Notes: a model not told the origin generated them from the letters alone. DNA of 64,000 nt from Chondrosia reniformis (GCA_947172415.1 OX359199.1:2568001-2632000), one strand, 5' to 3'; shown: positions 35,201-50,200, counted from the first letter of the stretch. Numbers and translations are program-made.

Positions 35201-38200
35201 TTACAAGCCCCTGGGCCATGTTTTAACAGGTGATCTACGTATTGTTAGTAACCCAAAACTTAGAAAACTTCTTAAGAAAGGACCAAAATTTAGAGAACCT
35301 AATAACTTTAATTGGGTAACTGCTTTAAAAATGTGTAAGGAAGGTCTTAGAAAATATAAGATTACCTGGGCCCGTAGAGAAAATGTATCTACTTCTGTAT
35401 TTAGTGAGTGGGAAAATGCTGTACTTAAGAAAATTAATGATAGGATCTCTAAGCTGTCTAAATCGTATACCAAATCCTCAGTAGCCAAGAAGACCCTTAC
35501 TTGCCCTAAAATTAAGAAATTCTTAGCAGACCTACATGATAAGTATGTTATAGCCCCTGCCGATAAGGCCTCTAATAATATAATTTTTATATGTAAGTCC
35601 TACTATAGACAAATTATTAATGAAGAACTAGGCAGTACCTCCACTTATGCTAAATGTGCAGTAGAACCCCAACAGTTAATTAGGAAACACATAGATTTCT
35701 TAAAACTAGAGAACTTAGAACCTAAACCAGACTGGTGTAACCTTCCCTCTTTTTACTGGATGCCTAAGCTACATAAGAACCCTTACAGCTACAGATTCAT
35801 AGCCGCCTCTCACAAATGTACTACCAAACCCCTTTCTAGATTTCTAAATTCGGCGCTCAGACTAATTCTCAAATATTTTAGAGAATACTGCCTAGGTATA
35901 TATAGGAATACTGGTGTTAATGCCTTTTGGATAGTAGAAAACTCACTAGAAGTCTTAGATAGTCTTAGGTCTATACCCACTAGAAAAGCCCAGCTAGCTA
36001 GTTTTGATTTTTCTACATTATATACAGCGATCCCCCATAATCTACTAAAAGATAAGATTACTAACCTAATTCATAGTGCCTATACCTGTAGAAAGTCCCA
36101 ATATATAGAAGTCTGTCAGGATAAAGCCTTTTGGTCTAACAATGTCTCCAATAAAGCAGTCACAGCTGTTCATTTAGTAGAGCTCTTTAATTACCTTATT
36201 GACAACATTTATGTATGTGTAGATGGTTCTGTATTTAAGCAATGTGTAGGTATCCCTATGGGTACTGACTGTGCCCCTGTAGTTGCTAATCTTTTTCTGT
36301 TTGCCTATGAGTATGAGTTTATGAAAGGACTACTTAAGGATAACATCACCCTAGCTATTAAATTTTCCAATACTTATAGGTATATTGATGACCTTTTATG
36401 TATTAACAACAAGGATTTTGAACTGTCAATTAGTGATATTTACCCCAAAGAACTTATTCTTAAAAAGACTAATACCAGCCCTAAAAAATCCCCCTTTTTA
36501 GACTTAGATATAACCATTACTAACAATCAATTTATCACTGAAGTATATGATAAGCGAGAGGACTTTAACTTTGATATAGTAAATTTCCCCCATTTAGATA
36601 GTAATATTCCTAATACCCCAGCCTATGGTGTCTTTATTTCACAACTAATTAGGTATTCTAGAATATGTAGTGACTTCTCCAGTTTTCAGGCTAAAAGTTT
36701 GCAGTTATGCAATAGGCTTATTAAGCAGGGTTACAAATACTTTAAACTAAAGTCAACCTTTAAAACCTTCCTATCCCGGCAGCCTCTAGTTAGAATCAAG
36801 TATAAGCAAAAAGTAGCTAGTATGCTTAAGGACTGTCTTGTGTTACCCCATATTGTGTTACCCCACCTCCAAAGAAATGTTACTGCTAGAAGACCTAAGG
36901 GTAGACTTACGTAATATGTCCTACTTGTGTCTATAGTTATGCTGAGTCTGTTTTACCTGTACAAGCAAGATTACTAATAGATTTATAATTAATTCATAAA
37001 AGTTAATTGGACCTACATTCCTTTCATAAAATTAAATTTCATCATGTGTCTTAGTTAACACCTTATTTAACTTTTGGCGCCAAAATAGTGTATATAAGGC
37101 CCCTAGATTTAGCATAGTGAGCCAAGGATTCACAGAAGATCAAGATAAAGAAAAAGACAAAGACTCCCAGGATCACTGATGAAGGGTGGAATTCCCAGAA
37201 ACGGCTGTCTGACCCAGTGGAGAAGAAGATGAAAGAAGGGAAAAGAAGGAAGAAAAGACTACTGTATCTTCATCTAAAGCTCTCTTTAGGTTTAGTTCCC
37301 CTATAGGCTCTTTTTACAGAATAGGCATATAGCATGTAGGAAAATGGTATCTTAGATTTTTCATGTATACATAATATACTTTTGATACTTGTCTGTACAT
37401 GCTATGTATACATAATATATTTTTGATACATGCCTGTACATGCTACATGCATATGTATCTTTATTCTTCCTTCAGTATGGAACCAATTGTCAACTTTTGT
37501 TTTCTGGATGAACTGGACACTAATAAAGTTCAAAATCTTTCCAGTTTAACAGTATTCAAAACGGTATCTGTGACCTCAGGAAATACCAGCTACTGGTTAT
37601 CAGTGAGTAGCACATGTTGTTAAAGCTTGCAAACTATATATCTGTGTATCAACACATGCCACTTTTGTTTAATAACAAGACATTTTCCATGGTTTCAGTT
37701 GTCGTCACTTTAGCTCAGACATTACTAATATTATTTCTATCCAGCCTGTTAATAAGGCTGAATATTTTTTATATCAATGAGAAATTGTTTTTGTTTATTT
37801 AGATACTTTCAGGAAATGGAAACAATCTTTTCAATTTAACTAGTGAGGAATGCCATGATATATCTATTGCGAGGATTACTGACTGTGGAATTTCAAACTT
37901 TTCAGACTCATTTCTGTTGCCACCCCAGCACACAGGCAAGTGTATATATGTATATGTATGCAAACCTTTCCTGAATTAAAATACAATTAAACACACATAT
38001 ATACTCTTGCAATCTTATAAGAATAAAGAAGACAACACTTATCAGGGCTGCATGCGGATTTTGGGGCTAAGGGGGGATAAAAAATTTCTAAATTTTGAGG
38101 TATGAGGCTGTCGAAGCAGTTTAAGGGGTTTCTAAAAGTCTAGGGGGAGCAAATGCCCCACCCCATACACTAGTTTGCATTATTCTAAAAGTCGTGATGA

Positions 38201-41200
38201 GACCTGGTTGCAAAGCAAATTAATCTAATCTGAGTCCAACTAATATAGACCCTCTAGTTACAGTGGTGGCAGTTTTATTTATTTCTTGTACAGCTACACT
38301 CAGTGAATTGTCAGTTGAGATTTACCAATTTGGCTTATTACCAGTAATAATGATATCATGGAGTCTGGCTATTCAAGGTATTTCATTTGCTGCAGTGTAA
38401 TATCTAAAATATTAAAAAAATTCTCCAAAAATAGTGAAGATGTAGGGATGGCACAAAAAGTAGAGAAACAAGAAAGGGATGTTACACAGTGAAGCATTAG
38501 CTATGCATGAATCATACAACACCCTTGCTTGTAGGATTCATGTATAGCTAATGCTTCGCTGTGTAACATCCCTTTCTTGTTTCTCTACTTTTTGTGCCAT
38601 CCCTACATCTTCACTATTTTTGGAGAAATTTTTTTGTTTCTGTACTTTTTATGGAGCATGGGCTAGGAATTAGATTTGTATAATTAAAACCATTTTGGTT
38701 TCACAATCTTCGACTGACTATGACGTCATTAAAATGGCAAATTTATTGAAGCCTTGACTCTTGGGCCACGAAAACGGTCATGCTCAATAATAACGTTATC
38801 GCTCTCGCTTCTACAAAAGAATACAGCTCGGAAAATTTGCATTAGTTTCGTTTAACAATTAGTCCAAAAGCTTATATAGTTTTTTAGCTATGGCTGGCGA
38901 AGAATAAGAAGAATATGAAGAAGACGAAAATTGGATTTTTTAAAGTTTATTATTTCGCCAGCGGGACATATTCACTTGCCTTAAAGGTCTATTTAGAGTA
39001 TGAATATTGAATATTTAGCTATGCATAGCCTTGTTTTTTCGATTTTCAGCCTATTTCGGGATTTTGCTCCTATACCTATGCATGGGAAAACAAAAAAACC
39101 GTGTCATCCCTACATAGGGAGTACTACCGTACTCCCTGATTGTATTGTAGTACATACAAATTAACCCTATGAAGCAGTTGCTCACTTATATGGTAGGTTA
39201 GCACTCTGTTGAGATATTTGTGTACATACTTTATAAGGCTACCATATACGTGCATGATAATTGAGTTATATATATATAAGCCATGATAATATTTGTAGAC
39301 TCTCAGTTCTAATGAAACTGTACTTAATCACTCTAATGTACTAGAGAACAATAAAAATTTTCTACAAAAATTGTGAAGATGTAGGGATGGCACAAAAAGC
39401 AGAGAAACAAGAAAGGGATGTTACACAGTGAAGCATTAGCTATATATGCATGAATCATACAACACCCTTGCTTGTAGGATTCATGCATAGCTAATGCTTC
39501 ACTGTGTAACATCCCTTTCTTGTTTCTCTGCTTTTTGTGCCATCCCTACATCTTTACAATTTTTGTAGAAAATTTTTATTGTTCTCTAGTTTCTGTACTT
39601 TTTATGGAGCATAAGCTAGGACTTTGATTGTATTTTAAACCACTTTGGTTTTGCAATTTACGACTGAATATGACGTCATTAAAATGGCGAATTTATTGAG
39701 GTCTTGACTCTGGGGCCATGAAAACTGTCATACTCAATAATAGCATTATCGCTCTCGTTTCTACAAAAGAATACAACTCGGAAAATTTAGAGTATTTTCG
39801 CTTATGAAGTAGTCCGAAGGCTTATTTCGTTTTTTAGTTACAGCGGGTGAGAAGATGAAGAAGAAGAAAATGAAAATGGGAGATTTCAAAGTTTGTTCAT
39901 TTGCCAACGATACATGGTCGCTTGCCTTCAAGGCCAATTTATAGCATGGCTGTTCTATATTTAGCTCTACATAGTCTCGTATCGGCGATTATCAGCCTAA
40001 TTCGGAATTTCGCTCCTATACCAATGTATGGGGAAAACGAAACAACCAGTACCATCCCTACACAGAGAGTACTACCGTACTCTCTGATACATATATCATA
40101 GATGAATGAATTACAATTAAGTTATTTATCTATTAAACATGTCTAGATACCTTAATAAGCAATGTTACCATTGAATTATCGATGACAAATGTAAGACTTG
40201 CAACTCCGAAAAAGGAATGTGTCAACAACTTGATCACTTTAGATGGAGTAAGAACTACTTATATACCTCTACTCTTTATTGTTCTACCAGCAATCCTTCA
40301 AATCCACTATTTAATATGTTTCACACTATTAATTCATAGAATTATAATGATGAAAATGGCTGTTCACAGCATTGTACATTAATATATGTATACATATTAC
40401 TTTGGTGTGTCTTGATATATGATAAGTCATTAGTGTTGTTTATAAATACAACTATATAGTTATCATGTTATATACGTATATAGAGAACGCAGAATAATAT
40501 TACATGGCTTCCAGAAGATTTTCAAAATTATAGCATATGGCTCTGTTTTTATACAATAAAAGTAAGTATAGGCATAATACAGGGAATATTGTTAAAATAT
40601 TACTTTCTATTTTTAACTACAAAAATGTGAAACATGTGTATAAAAATATTTTAAATGCCCTAACCTTGCATTAAACATATATAGAGGTGGTATGAATAAA
40701 GTATATATTGCTATAGCAACTGTAGCTCAGTGGCAGAGCACTGACATACATTTTAAAAGAGCTGCCCTATGTTCAATTATCTTGACAATTATTTTAATGT
40801 GTGTATTTCTTTCATTACATATACAGTAAGACATAGGGCCTATATTGCTTATATACGTATATTTTACCAGAAATGTTTTTGAACTATACATATATGTATC
40901 TTACTGAATTCGAAAGACGTTGTGTATCTGTTAGCTCTTAAAATTTTGGTACATCTTTTCATCTTAATTTATTTAAAAGTAATATAAGTAATTTTTTTAA
41001 TTTTCAAGGTGAAACTTTCATATGATTACTCATGTGGACAGTCAGGACAAGTATACAGTGGAAATCAGCTACTGTCCATGCAAAAGAAACAGGTCATATT
41101 AGAGGGTAATTTGTACCTCTACATACACAAAACTAGCTATATGCTATAAATGCATGGTAGGTACAAAATCCATGGAAATAACCTTTAGATATATAGGTTG

Positions 41201-44200
41201 TACATGCATGTAATGTACAAAAAAACATGCTTGCATAAAAGTGAGATTTAATACTACGTATATGACATAATTGTTTAGGGCAATTGGAATTGTCACTACT
41301 CAGCAGTGCAATGAATTGGAACAGCTCTACATATAAATATGATTTGGCAGTCTCTTGGATGGTTCCTATTATTTATGATACCTACAAACTGGTAACAAGC
41401 TTCACCATTTTCAAGGTAAAATCCTTTGTAAATGAAATACCACTACCAGATTTTGGAAGTAGATGGCGCTTCAGAGGTGTAAGTATAAACTAACACCACT
41501 TGCTTATATGTCACCTGCCGATGAGTTAGTATGAGTGTACATTTTTGCCTTTTTTCTTTTTTTCTTTAGGAAAAAAAGCTAAACTATTCTGTTGTTGTTC
41601 AAAACTTTGATCCAGACCCTTCTGGATACAGCTATCAGGTATATTTATTTAACCAAATACTATTTGATTCCAAATTTTGTAGGGAGTCAGTGAATTAATA
41701 CTATTCATTTCCTATATAATTCATTATTTAATGCATTGGGCTTTTTAATATCACTTCTTGCCACACCTTCCTTACTTAAACTGGCTCTGGAACCTCTCCT
41801 TATCACATGGCAAATGAAGACCTTCAGGTTGAAACGTATACGCTGTAAACTCATTGAATTTATACTGCTGACATGCAATAAATCATCTACCAGTACAATG
41901 TTCACAACAAATGTTCCCTAATAGAATAAGGATTTCTTCTAACTGCAACAAGCTTATTTTTTGAAATGATCATCTTTTGACTTTTAGAGCATCTAAAGAC
42001 AGCTTTGTTGTCTCTCTTGATTGTCAGATGTTTCGACCCCAAGGATCTTCTTCAGTTACTATAGTCGAAAGATGATCCTTTCAAAATATGAAATGTTTCT
42101 TATAATTTTATAAGCACTTTCATTACAATATAAACCTGAAACAGGATGAGCTGTAAAAGTATGTGTATATATGAAGTGATAGGGTTTATTTGTCGCGATC
42201 AAGATGATATATGAAGTTTTTTGAGCAACAGCAACATTAAATCTTTGGAATAGAACGTTTCAACCCGTAGGTCTTCATCAGCAATATGAAAAAGTGAGGA
42301 AAGGTTGGTGTTTCAATAGAAGAACCTTTATATATAGAACCTTTCCTCACTTTTTCATATTGCTGATGAAGACCTACGGGTTGAAACGTTCTATTCCAAA
42401 GATTTAATGTTGCTATTGCTCAATAAACTTCATATATCATTTATACTTATGTCTATACTATGTGTATACCTATGTCTATACAGATTTTTACATCTTTTGG
42501 ATTTCAACTATATAAACCTAGAGTCCAATTCCTTCTGATAGGGCCATTTAAAACACCAGGTTAGAAGCAGTATATATGTGCCTAAATTTAACACACATAC
42601 ACATATACATACGTACATGCATATAGGCATACGTACATACATACAGAAATGCTGTAAATTTATAATATTAGCAAACTCAAAATTTCTCGATCTCTCCCTT
42701 ATAGTATGCATTAGTTTTACTTTATACGCTAATTTGGATTTTTCTAGTGATTAGCCACAAACAGCTGAATATGATTTAGTATTTCAACCACTAGTTCCAC
42801 TACCATCATCAGCGTAAATACGAATAAATAGTAAATTTTGATTTTATAAGAAAATTTTCCTGCACTAAATAATTATATACATGTAGGGCACCACACAGGG
42901 GGATCCACTCACCATGGCAATGTACGCTATCTATCACCCCCCTACTGAAGAAATGTGCCAACGATACCATGCAAGTTTGGTATGCAGTCGATGCTTCTGT
43001 TGGCAGGACCGTTTCTGAACTGTTTTCATGGTGGAAGAAGCTTGTTGAGCATGGTTCTCAATTTGGCTACTGTCCAAAGGCATACAAATCATCTGTTGTA
43101 GTCAAGCAAGGTTTTGAGGGAAAAGCTCATGTTTGAGGGCACAGGATTCCGTGTCACCTAAGAGGGAAGTATGCATCTGGGAATCCCTTTGGGATCTACG
43201 ATCTTTCAAAACTGATGCATTGATGAGAAGGTACAAGAATGGTGTGGACAAGTGAAAACGTTGGCAATGTTTGCAGGATCCCAACCTCATGCAACTTATT
43301 CTGCTTTTTCTCACGGGATAATATCAGGCTGGATGTACTTTATGAGGATGATTCCTTTATCTGGGGAGCAAATGTAGTCACTGAAAGATGCAATTAGGCA
43401 GACACTCATTCCTGCTATTACTGGCAGACACACTATCATGGAGGAAGAAATGGACCTACTTGCACTTCCTGTCAGAGATGGTGGTACGGGAATACCTATT
43501 CCACTCCAGATATCCTCTCAGCAGAGATCCCTTTCACAAAAGATATACAGTCGTTTGGTTGAAACAGTGGTGAGGCAACAGAAGGTGTTTGATCCTAACC
43601 TTGTGCAAGAGCATGCAAAGAACAAACGAGAGGTCATCCACCAGTATGCACTGTAAAAACTAAGTGGTGAAGATCACTAACAAAAAGTAGTGAAAACCTT
43701 GCCACAGGGCTCACTACAATTTGGGTGGTGATGATCATCAACTATTAGCTTCACTACGTTTGTATTAGTGAAGTTCATGAAATGATAGGGGTACTTGTTG
43801 CGATTATTATGATAGGAGATTATTCGAGCAATCAGCAACACTTCTTTAAAACAAAGATTAAAATGTTTCGACCCATGGGTCTTCATCAGTTAGAATGGTG
43901 AGGAGGTTAAAAAGCCAGTTTAAATAGAACAGATATGACGTGTGCTGAATAATGATGTATTGTGAAAAGTGGCGGCGAATGAGGCTAAAATATAATAAAA
44001 ACAATAGAATATAGTGAACTACAGAATGTCATTCCATATCTGATCCAGAATTAATCCCTGATTCTAGTTCAGGAATTTTGTGGATTGGATGTGGATTGCC
44101 TCCTTAATCTTCCTTCTCAATCTGTCTTGTTCACCTTCAATCCCGGTGGCCTTGTCCCAGGATATGTCATGTATTGTGCTTTGCACATGTGTGGCTAAGT

Positions 44201-47200
44201 AGTTGGTCATATCTGCCCTCAATACTGCTCTCTTATGCTCTGCCATTCATTATTCAACACACATCACACCTGTTTTATGAACTGAACTAAACTGAACCGA
44301 AGTATTTTATATATACATATATGTTCATGTAATATCTGTAGTAATGTTTATCATCACACACTTCAGGTGAGCCACCTTCTGCAATAACAGACTTGGACGT
44401 AGTGCAAAACATTACTTCAAGAACTATTCTTTTCAACTGGTCTGAACCATTAATTAAAAATGGATATATCATTGATTATATTGTTGAAATAAAAGTTTTT
44501 CAAGATATTGAGCTTACTATTTTCTCAGATTCACAAATAGTAAATGTAAGTTGAGAAAGTATAGCCTTAGCTTGAGTGCATGCTATTCTGATATATAGCT
44601 CTGAAATCTGCTATAACCAAAGTGTATTATCAAGCTGTAAATGTACATAATACGAGTATGCATATATTTCTTTCGATACGCATACATATTGAATATCCTA
44701 CACTTTCAGTTTGAAATGGTGTGTTTATATTATGTAATACTTATACAATCCGGCCCTAGGATTTTTGGCGTTTACTAAGTTATCGGCAAGATATCGCATT
44801 GCGTAACTATAATAAAACCCAAATTGCCTCTTTTTATGTCTTGGTTGCCCAGCAATTTATAGATATATATCCTCTGTATTTCAGAGTAGATTCATGTGCA
44901 TAGTACATATCCACTCTTATCTATATGTATACGTATTAGGTATAATACCAATTATGTCAATTTTGAATACTTTTTGTACTGTAGGATACCCAGTTTACGT
45001 TTAACCTATCAACTTTAAATGATGGCATTTACATAGCTAAAAGAATGCAACACAGGGTGATACCAAGAAATGAAAATGTAGCAGCAACTAACACAATTTG
45101 GATGAATCTAAGTAAATATGAGTATCTGTGACTATTTAGTTTGAATTTTACATACGTTTGTCTTAAAATATATAGATTTAACTGGTCTACCAAAGAAAAT
45201 CATTATTGAAGACACTCCTGATATTATATTGACTATAATCCTTTCCACTGTTATTCCTGCGGTTGTAACAATATTCTTGGTTTTAGCTTTAATTTTGATT
45301 ATATATTACTTTAAGAAGGCAAATCAACCCAATATTGATAAAGAGACCTTGGTAAGTTCCAATTAGTATATGTATATACGTAATGTTAGCCATTTTGTTG
45401 ATAAGTGTTGCTTGTTATGATCATAATGGTTGATAATCACTTTTAGCAACATGTACACTTATTGAACAGGTTTGCATATTTTGACTCAGTAATAACCGTG
45501 TGTAGCCTGGGTGGGGTAAAGATATAGTGGATCTCATAATAATTTGTAAATGCCATTAGATGGCAACATCATGAGTGTTATATATCAGTATCAACCAGGA
45601 TGTTACCTCGGTGGTCTTAATGTACTCTATATAACACCCTGGAAGCTAGGGCTCAACCTATATAACTTCATTGTGTTGTACATAGCTCTCACAGAGCCTG
45701 TGTGTATATATATGCAGCTCAACTGCTGGTATATAGTATATCTTTATGTTTAAGAAATATTACAAATGTAATTTCCAGTTTAGTCTATGGTAGCAAACAT
45801 AAGCCTTGGACTAGAATATAAAGTTTAGGAATTTAGTAGTGATTATATATTTAGTGTAAGAAAGTATGCATATACTGCACGTTTTTATTGATACCTATAT
45901 ACGTATGTAGGCTTTTTTACTGAATGATAGCAAGTTTAAGTATGGCTTTCAAGAAATGGAGAAATTATCACCAGCCATGGTGGATAGATGGCACATATCA
46001 TTGCATCACTTTAATTCTGAAAAATTTTATATTCTTGGAAAAGGCAACTTCTCTACTGTCTACTACAGTACTGTAAATGGTCCCCTGTCTACTCCAACAC
46101 CTAATGATTTGTATCATGGATATTCCGAAGAAGCAGTGGCTTTGAAAATATTAAACAGTTAGTCAGTTATTACCATAAATCTAGAGATGCACAATTAAAA
46201 CTGCATATACACACTGTTAAAATCTTAGTGTGAACGTCACACCTTGTCTTTAGAGTGAACCTCACTCCTCTTGAGAAACGCTTCCTATTTAAGCATTCTT
46301 TAACAGTATTCATAGTGAAACCATAATTATATTCATTCTTAACAGTGCAGTTAGTGCATAGTTTTTGAGATTCATTCTCAGCAGCTGCTTCTCCCTAGTC
46401 ATTTTGTATTAAAATTGTATCCATACTTAATTATTTTACTTGATATACATATAGTTATTTACACAGAGTTGCATACACACACTATAAAGAAATCATAAAT
46501 GCACCATTCTTTCTGCTATTTTTTTCAAAGTGGAACTTCTCCTTTTGAGTACCACTATCAATGTATCTACTGTTAATGTATTATGTAGAAAATGCTACAG
46601 AAAAAGAATTGATGTCATTTTTGAATGAAGCTGAAATAATGAAGAGGCTCTCTCAGCAGGCCTGTCCCTATATTGTACAATTGGTAGGTATTCAGGTAGA
46701 AAGAGCTCCTGCTTTAATTGTTATGGAACTTGTCCCTTGTGGCAACCTTCTAGAAATTCTTCGAAGCAGTACAATTACAGTAAGTGTATTTTATACTGCA
46801 TGTGTTGTATATTCCACAGAAATTACAAGTCCTCAGAAAGCTGATTATTGCATGTCCCGACCTCTTTGAGAGTGCCTGTATGTGATTATATCCATGCATT
46901 ACTGTACATTTTAAGATGTACATACTGTAAGTCAGCAACCCATGGTTAAAGCGACACCTTCCACAGGAGATTAGCTTTATGTTGCATGTATATATATACA
47001 TGAAATTGTGCATGTTTTATGTAAGGTCCTGTACCTTTGGTATAATATGAATATGCCTTGGTATGTACAAATACATTCCTGTATAATAGGAAGAAAGTGA
47101 TGAATCAGTGTTTTCAGATGATGTACTGCCAGTATCACCTAAACAAAGAAATGTAAGCAACCATACAGTATTAACCATTGTAACTAGTATATACAATACA

Positions 47201-50200
47201 TGGTTTAGTTCCCTATATATAGGCTTTTACTCTAAAGTAGATGTACCATGTTGTATTAGATTACTCATGATAGTATATGTGTGGCTGTAGTGTATGATTT
47301 TCTGTGTGTCAACTGCATCTCTAGATGCTCAGAACGTTCGAAAATATAGCCTTTATTGCCAAATGCAATATAGGAATGTTGTATATATTAATTCATAATG
47401 CAATGTGTATAATATGTAGCTATAATTCATTGAACCGTGTAAGGTGTATCCACTTACGTATGTGTGTGATTCAGAGGCGGATCCATGAGGGGCTAATGGA
47501 GGAGCAGACCCTCTTTCCTCTAGCAAATATTTAACCCTAAATTAGTTTAATATCTGTCTGGATGAATTGAAAAAAAAGGTTGCTTAAAGCATGCATCCAT
47601 TTTTAACCAACCCCGTGAACTCCATTTCCAAATTCCTGTACGGATGTACTGGTTGTAATTACCATTATCAAAGGTGTATATAACCATAAGACCATGAAAG
47701 CGCTTTTAATCTTCTAATTATACATGATAACCCTTTTATATGATTGCTTACTATATTATCAGATCAATCAATCTATCATATCTATACATATACCCTTAAT
47801 GTGGAAATGTTTTAATCATGTTCCAATTGTTTGTACAATGTAAAGCCAGCTTAGTAGTGGAAATATATGAATCAGATAGCCAATAATAATAGGAGTGAAT
47901 CTGTGTCTCTTTGTAATCTAACACAGTTAAAAAGAGGGGGATCTGAAGTGACTCTGTTGCAATTCCAGAAAGTAAGGGAAGGAAGTGTGGAGTCTTACTC
48001 CAGACTCAGAGGACTAAGCAGCAATCACCCTTGTTCAGATTATAAAATATCCATGAAAGGAAGTCAGCTGTTAAAATTTGCAGCTCAAGTAACTCATGGG
48101 ATGGTAAGATTTGCATAAAAACTTCATAATTATCCACAATGTTCTGTATTGCAAAGATATACTGTCAAGGTTCATATACGTATATCTTTTGCATTTTTGA
48201 GTGTCTAAAATCATGCTTTGAATGAAAGACCTTTAGGGTTGAAATGTCCGACCAACGTTATACAACCACACTTTGTCCTTAAACCCTGTTACATATAATT
48301 ATGTATAGTACACAAGACGTCAAACATGACCTACCTACAGGTACGTATATATATGTAATATATGTACATGAGGGCTGCCAGTAGAAGTTGGATTTTTGCT
48401 GGGGAGCCATTTTCTGTGATTTCTACTAGTAGTACTCACATATTAATAAAGCATTGGATTACTATGTGTACCTTACTAGTAACAGTATAATCTCTATTAA
48501 GGGTGCACGCATACATGAGCAAAAATGGCTGCCATATTCAATACTTTATTAATTTAGTCCTATAATATTGTTGACATGTACATATATGCATCCAATATAT
48601 ATGTATATATATTCACTGTTTCCAGCAATATTTGGTTTCTTGCGGAGTAATTCATAGAGATTTAGCTTGCAGAAATTTACTCCTGAATGCATCTGGAATT
48701 ATCAAAATAAGTGATTTTGGGCTGTCCTGTATTTTGGAGGAAGGAAAAACAGAAATTATTAAAGGGCTTCCAACTGAAAACAGGCCACTTCGCTGGATGT
48801 CAGTTGAAGCTTTTGAGGAGGATACCTTCAGTGAAGCTTCAGACGTGTATGTCCTCTCAATCCTTAATCCCTTTGTCTACCAGTCATTCATACTATATAT
48901 ACCTGTACATATAGACATGACATAATAGTTTATGATATTGTACATAAAAACATTAAAAATATTAAGTTATAGAAGTAGGGATGGCTGATGTTGTAACTAT
49001 GAATAGCACATCTGAAAACAAGACAGTGATCATGTAATAAGTCCTTAACCATACAGAAGTGGCATGATACTGAAATTTAATGACTTAACCCCACACAAGA
49101 TTTCTGTGTTTGGGAGCACCATGATAGGGATGGTGTGCTCAAACATAGAAGTGATGCATATAAGTTTGAGTCACTTAAATTTCAGAATGCCACTTCTGTG
49201 TATGGTAAATGTAAATATATACTAGAAATATTAAAACAATTCTACAACAATTGGGAAGATGTAGGAATGGCACAAAAGGCACACAAACAAGAAAAGATGT
49301 TAGCTGTGCATGAATCTTACAACCAAGGTGTTACAACATATCCCTACATCTGACAGCATTTTGCACGGTGTGCTTCCCACTAGAAAATGCATGATGTCTA
49401 CTCTTATTCTTCCTATGTACATAGGTATATACCACAATACAGTAAGCCTTGGTCTATGTCCTACTTTCCTATACTTATTTTGCAGCCTTTACACTTATGT
49501 CATTGTGTGGAATATAGTTAGGGGGACTGCAGCTTCATCTGCCCCAGTTCCTATGCCAATGTTGCCAGATGTTGGGATATGTTGCAACACCCTTGGTTGT
49601 ATGATTCATGCACAGCTAATGCTTCACTGTGTAACATTATTTCTTGTTTCTGTACTTTTTGTGCCATCCCTACATCTTCACTATTTTTGTAGAAATTTTT
49701 TAATATTTCTAGTTTCTGTACTTTTTATGGAGCCTGAACTAGGAATTAGACTTGTATTTTAAAACCATTATGGTTTTGCAATCTTTGACTGACTCATTTA
49801 TTGAAGCCCTGACTGTTAGGCCACGAAAGCCGTCATGCTCAATAATATCGCTTTCACTCTCAATTCTACAAAAGAATACAGCACGGAAAATTCAGAGTAT
49901 TTTCGCTTAAGAAGTAGTCAGAAAGCTTATTTCCTTTTTTAGTTACAGAAGGTAAAGAAGATGAAGAAGAAGAAAACGCAAATGGGATATTTCAAATTTC
50001 GTTCTTTTGCCAGCAGAACACGGTCGCTTGACTTAAAGGCCAGTTTATAGCATGGCTGGTCTAACTATACATAGCTTTTTTGGCAGTTTTCAGCCTATTT
50101 CGGATTTTCGCTCCTATACAAATGTATAGGGAAAACGAAACAACCAGTACCATCCCTACATAGAGAGTACTACTGTACTCTCTGATGAATTTCTACTTGT

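Noticed and set aside
39121..39140. Helitron 3' hairpin
   Set aside because: The hairpin-headed repeats end in a short palindrome, but there is no CTRR end after it and no 5' TC start, so Helitron assignment is not supported.
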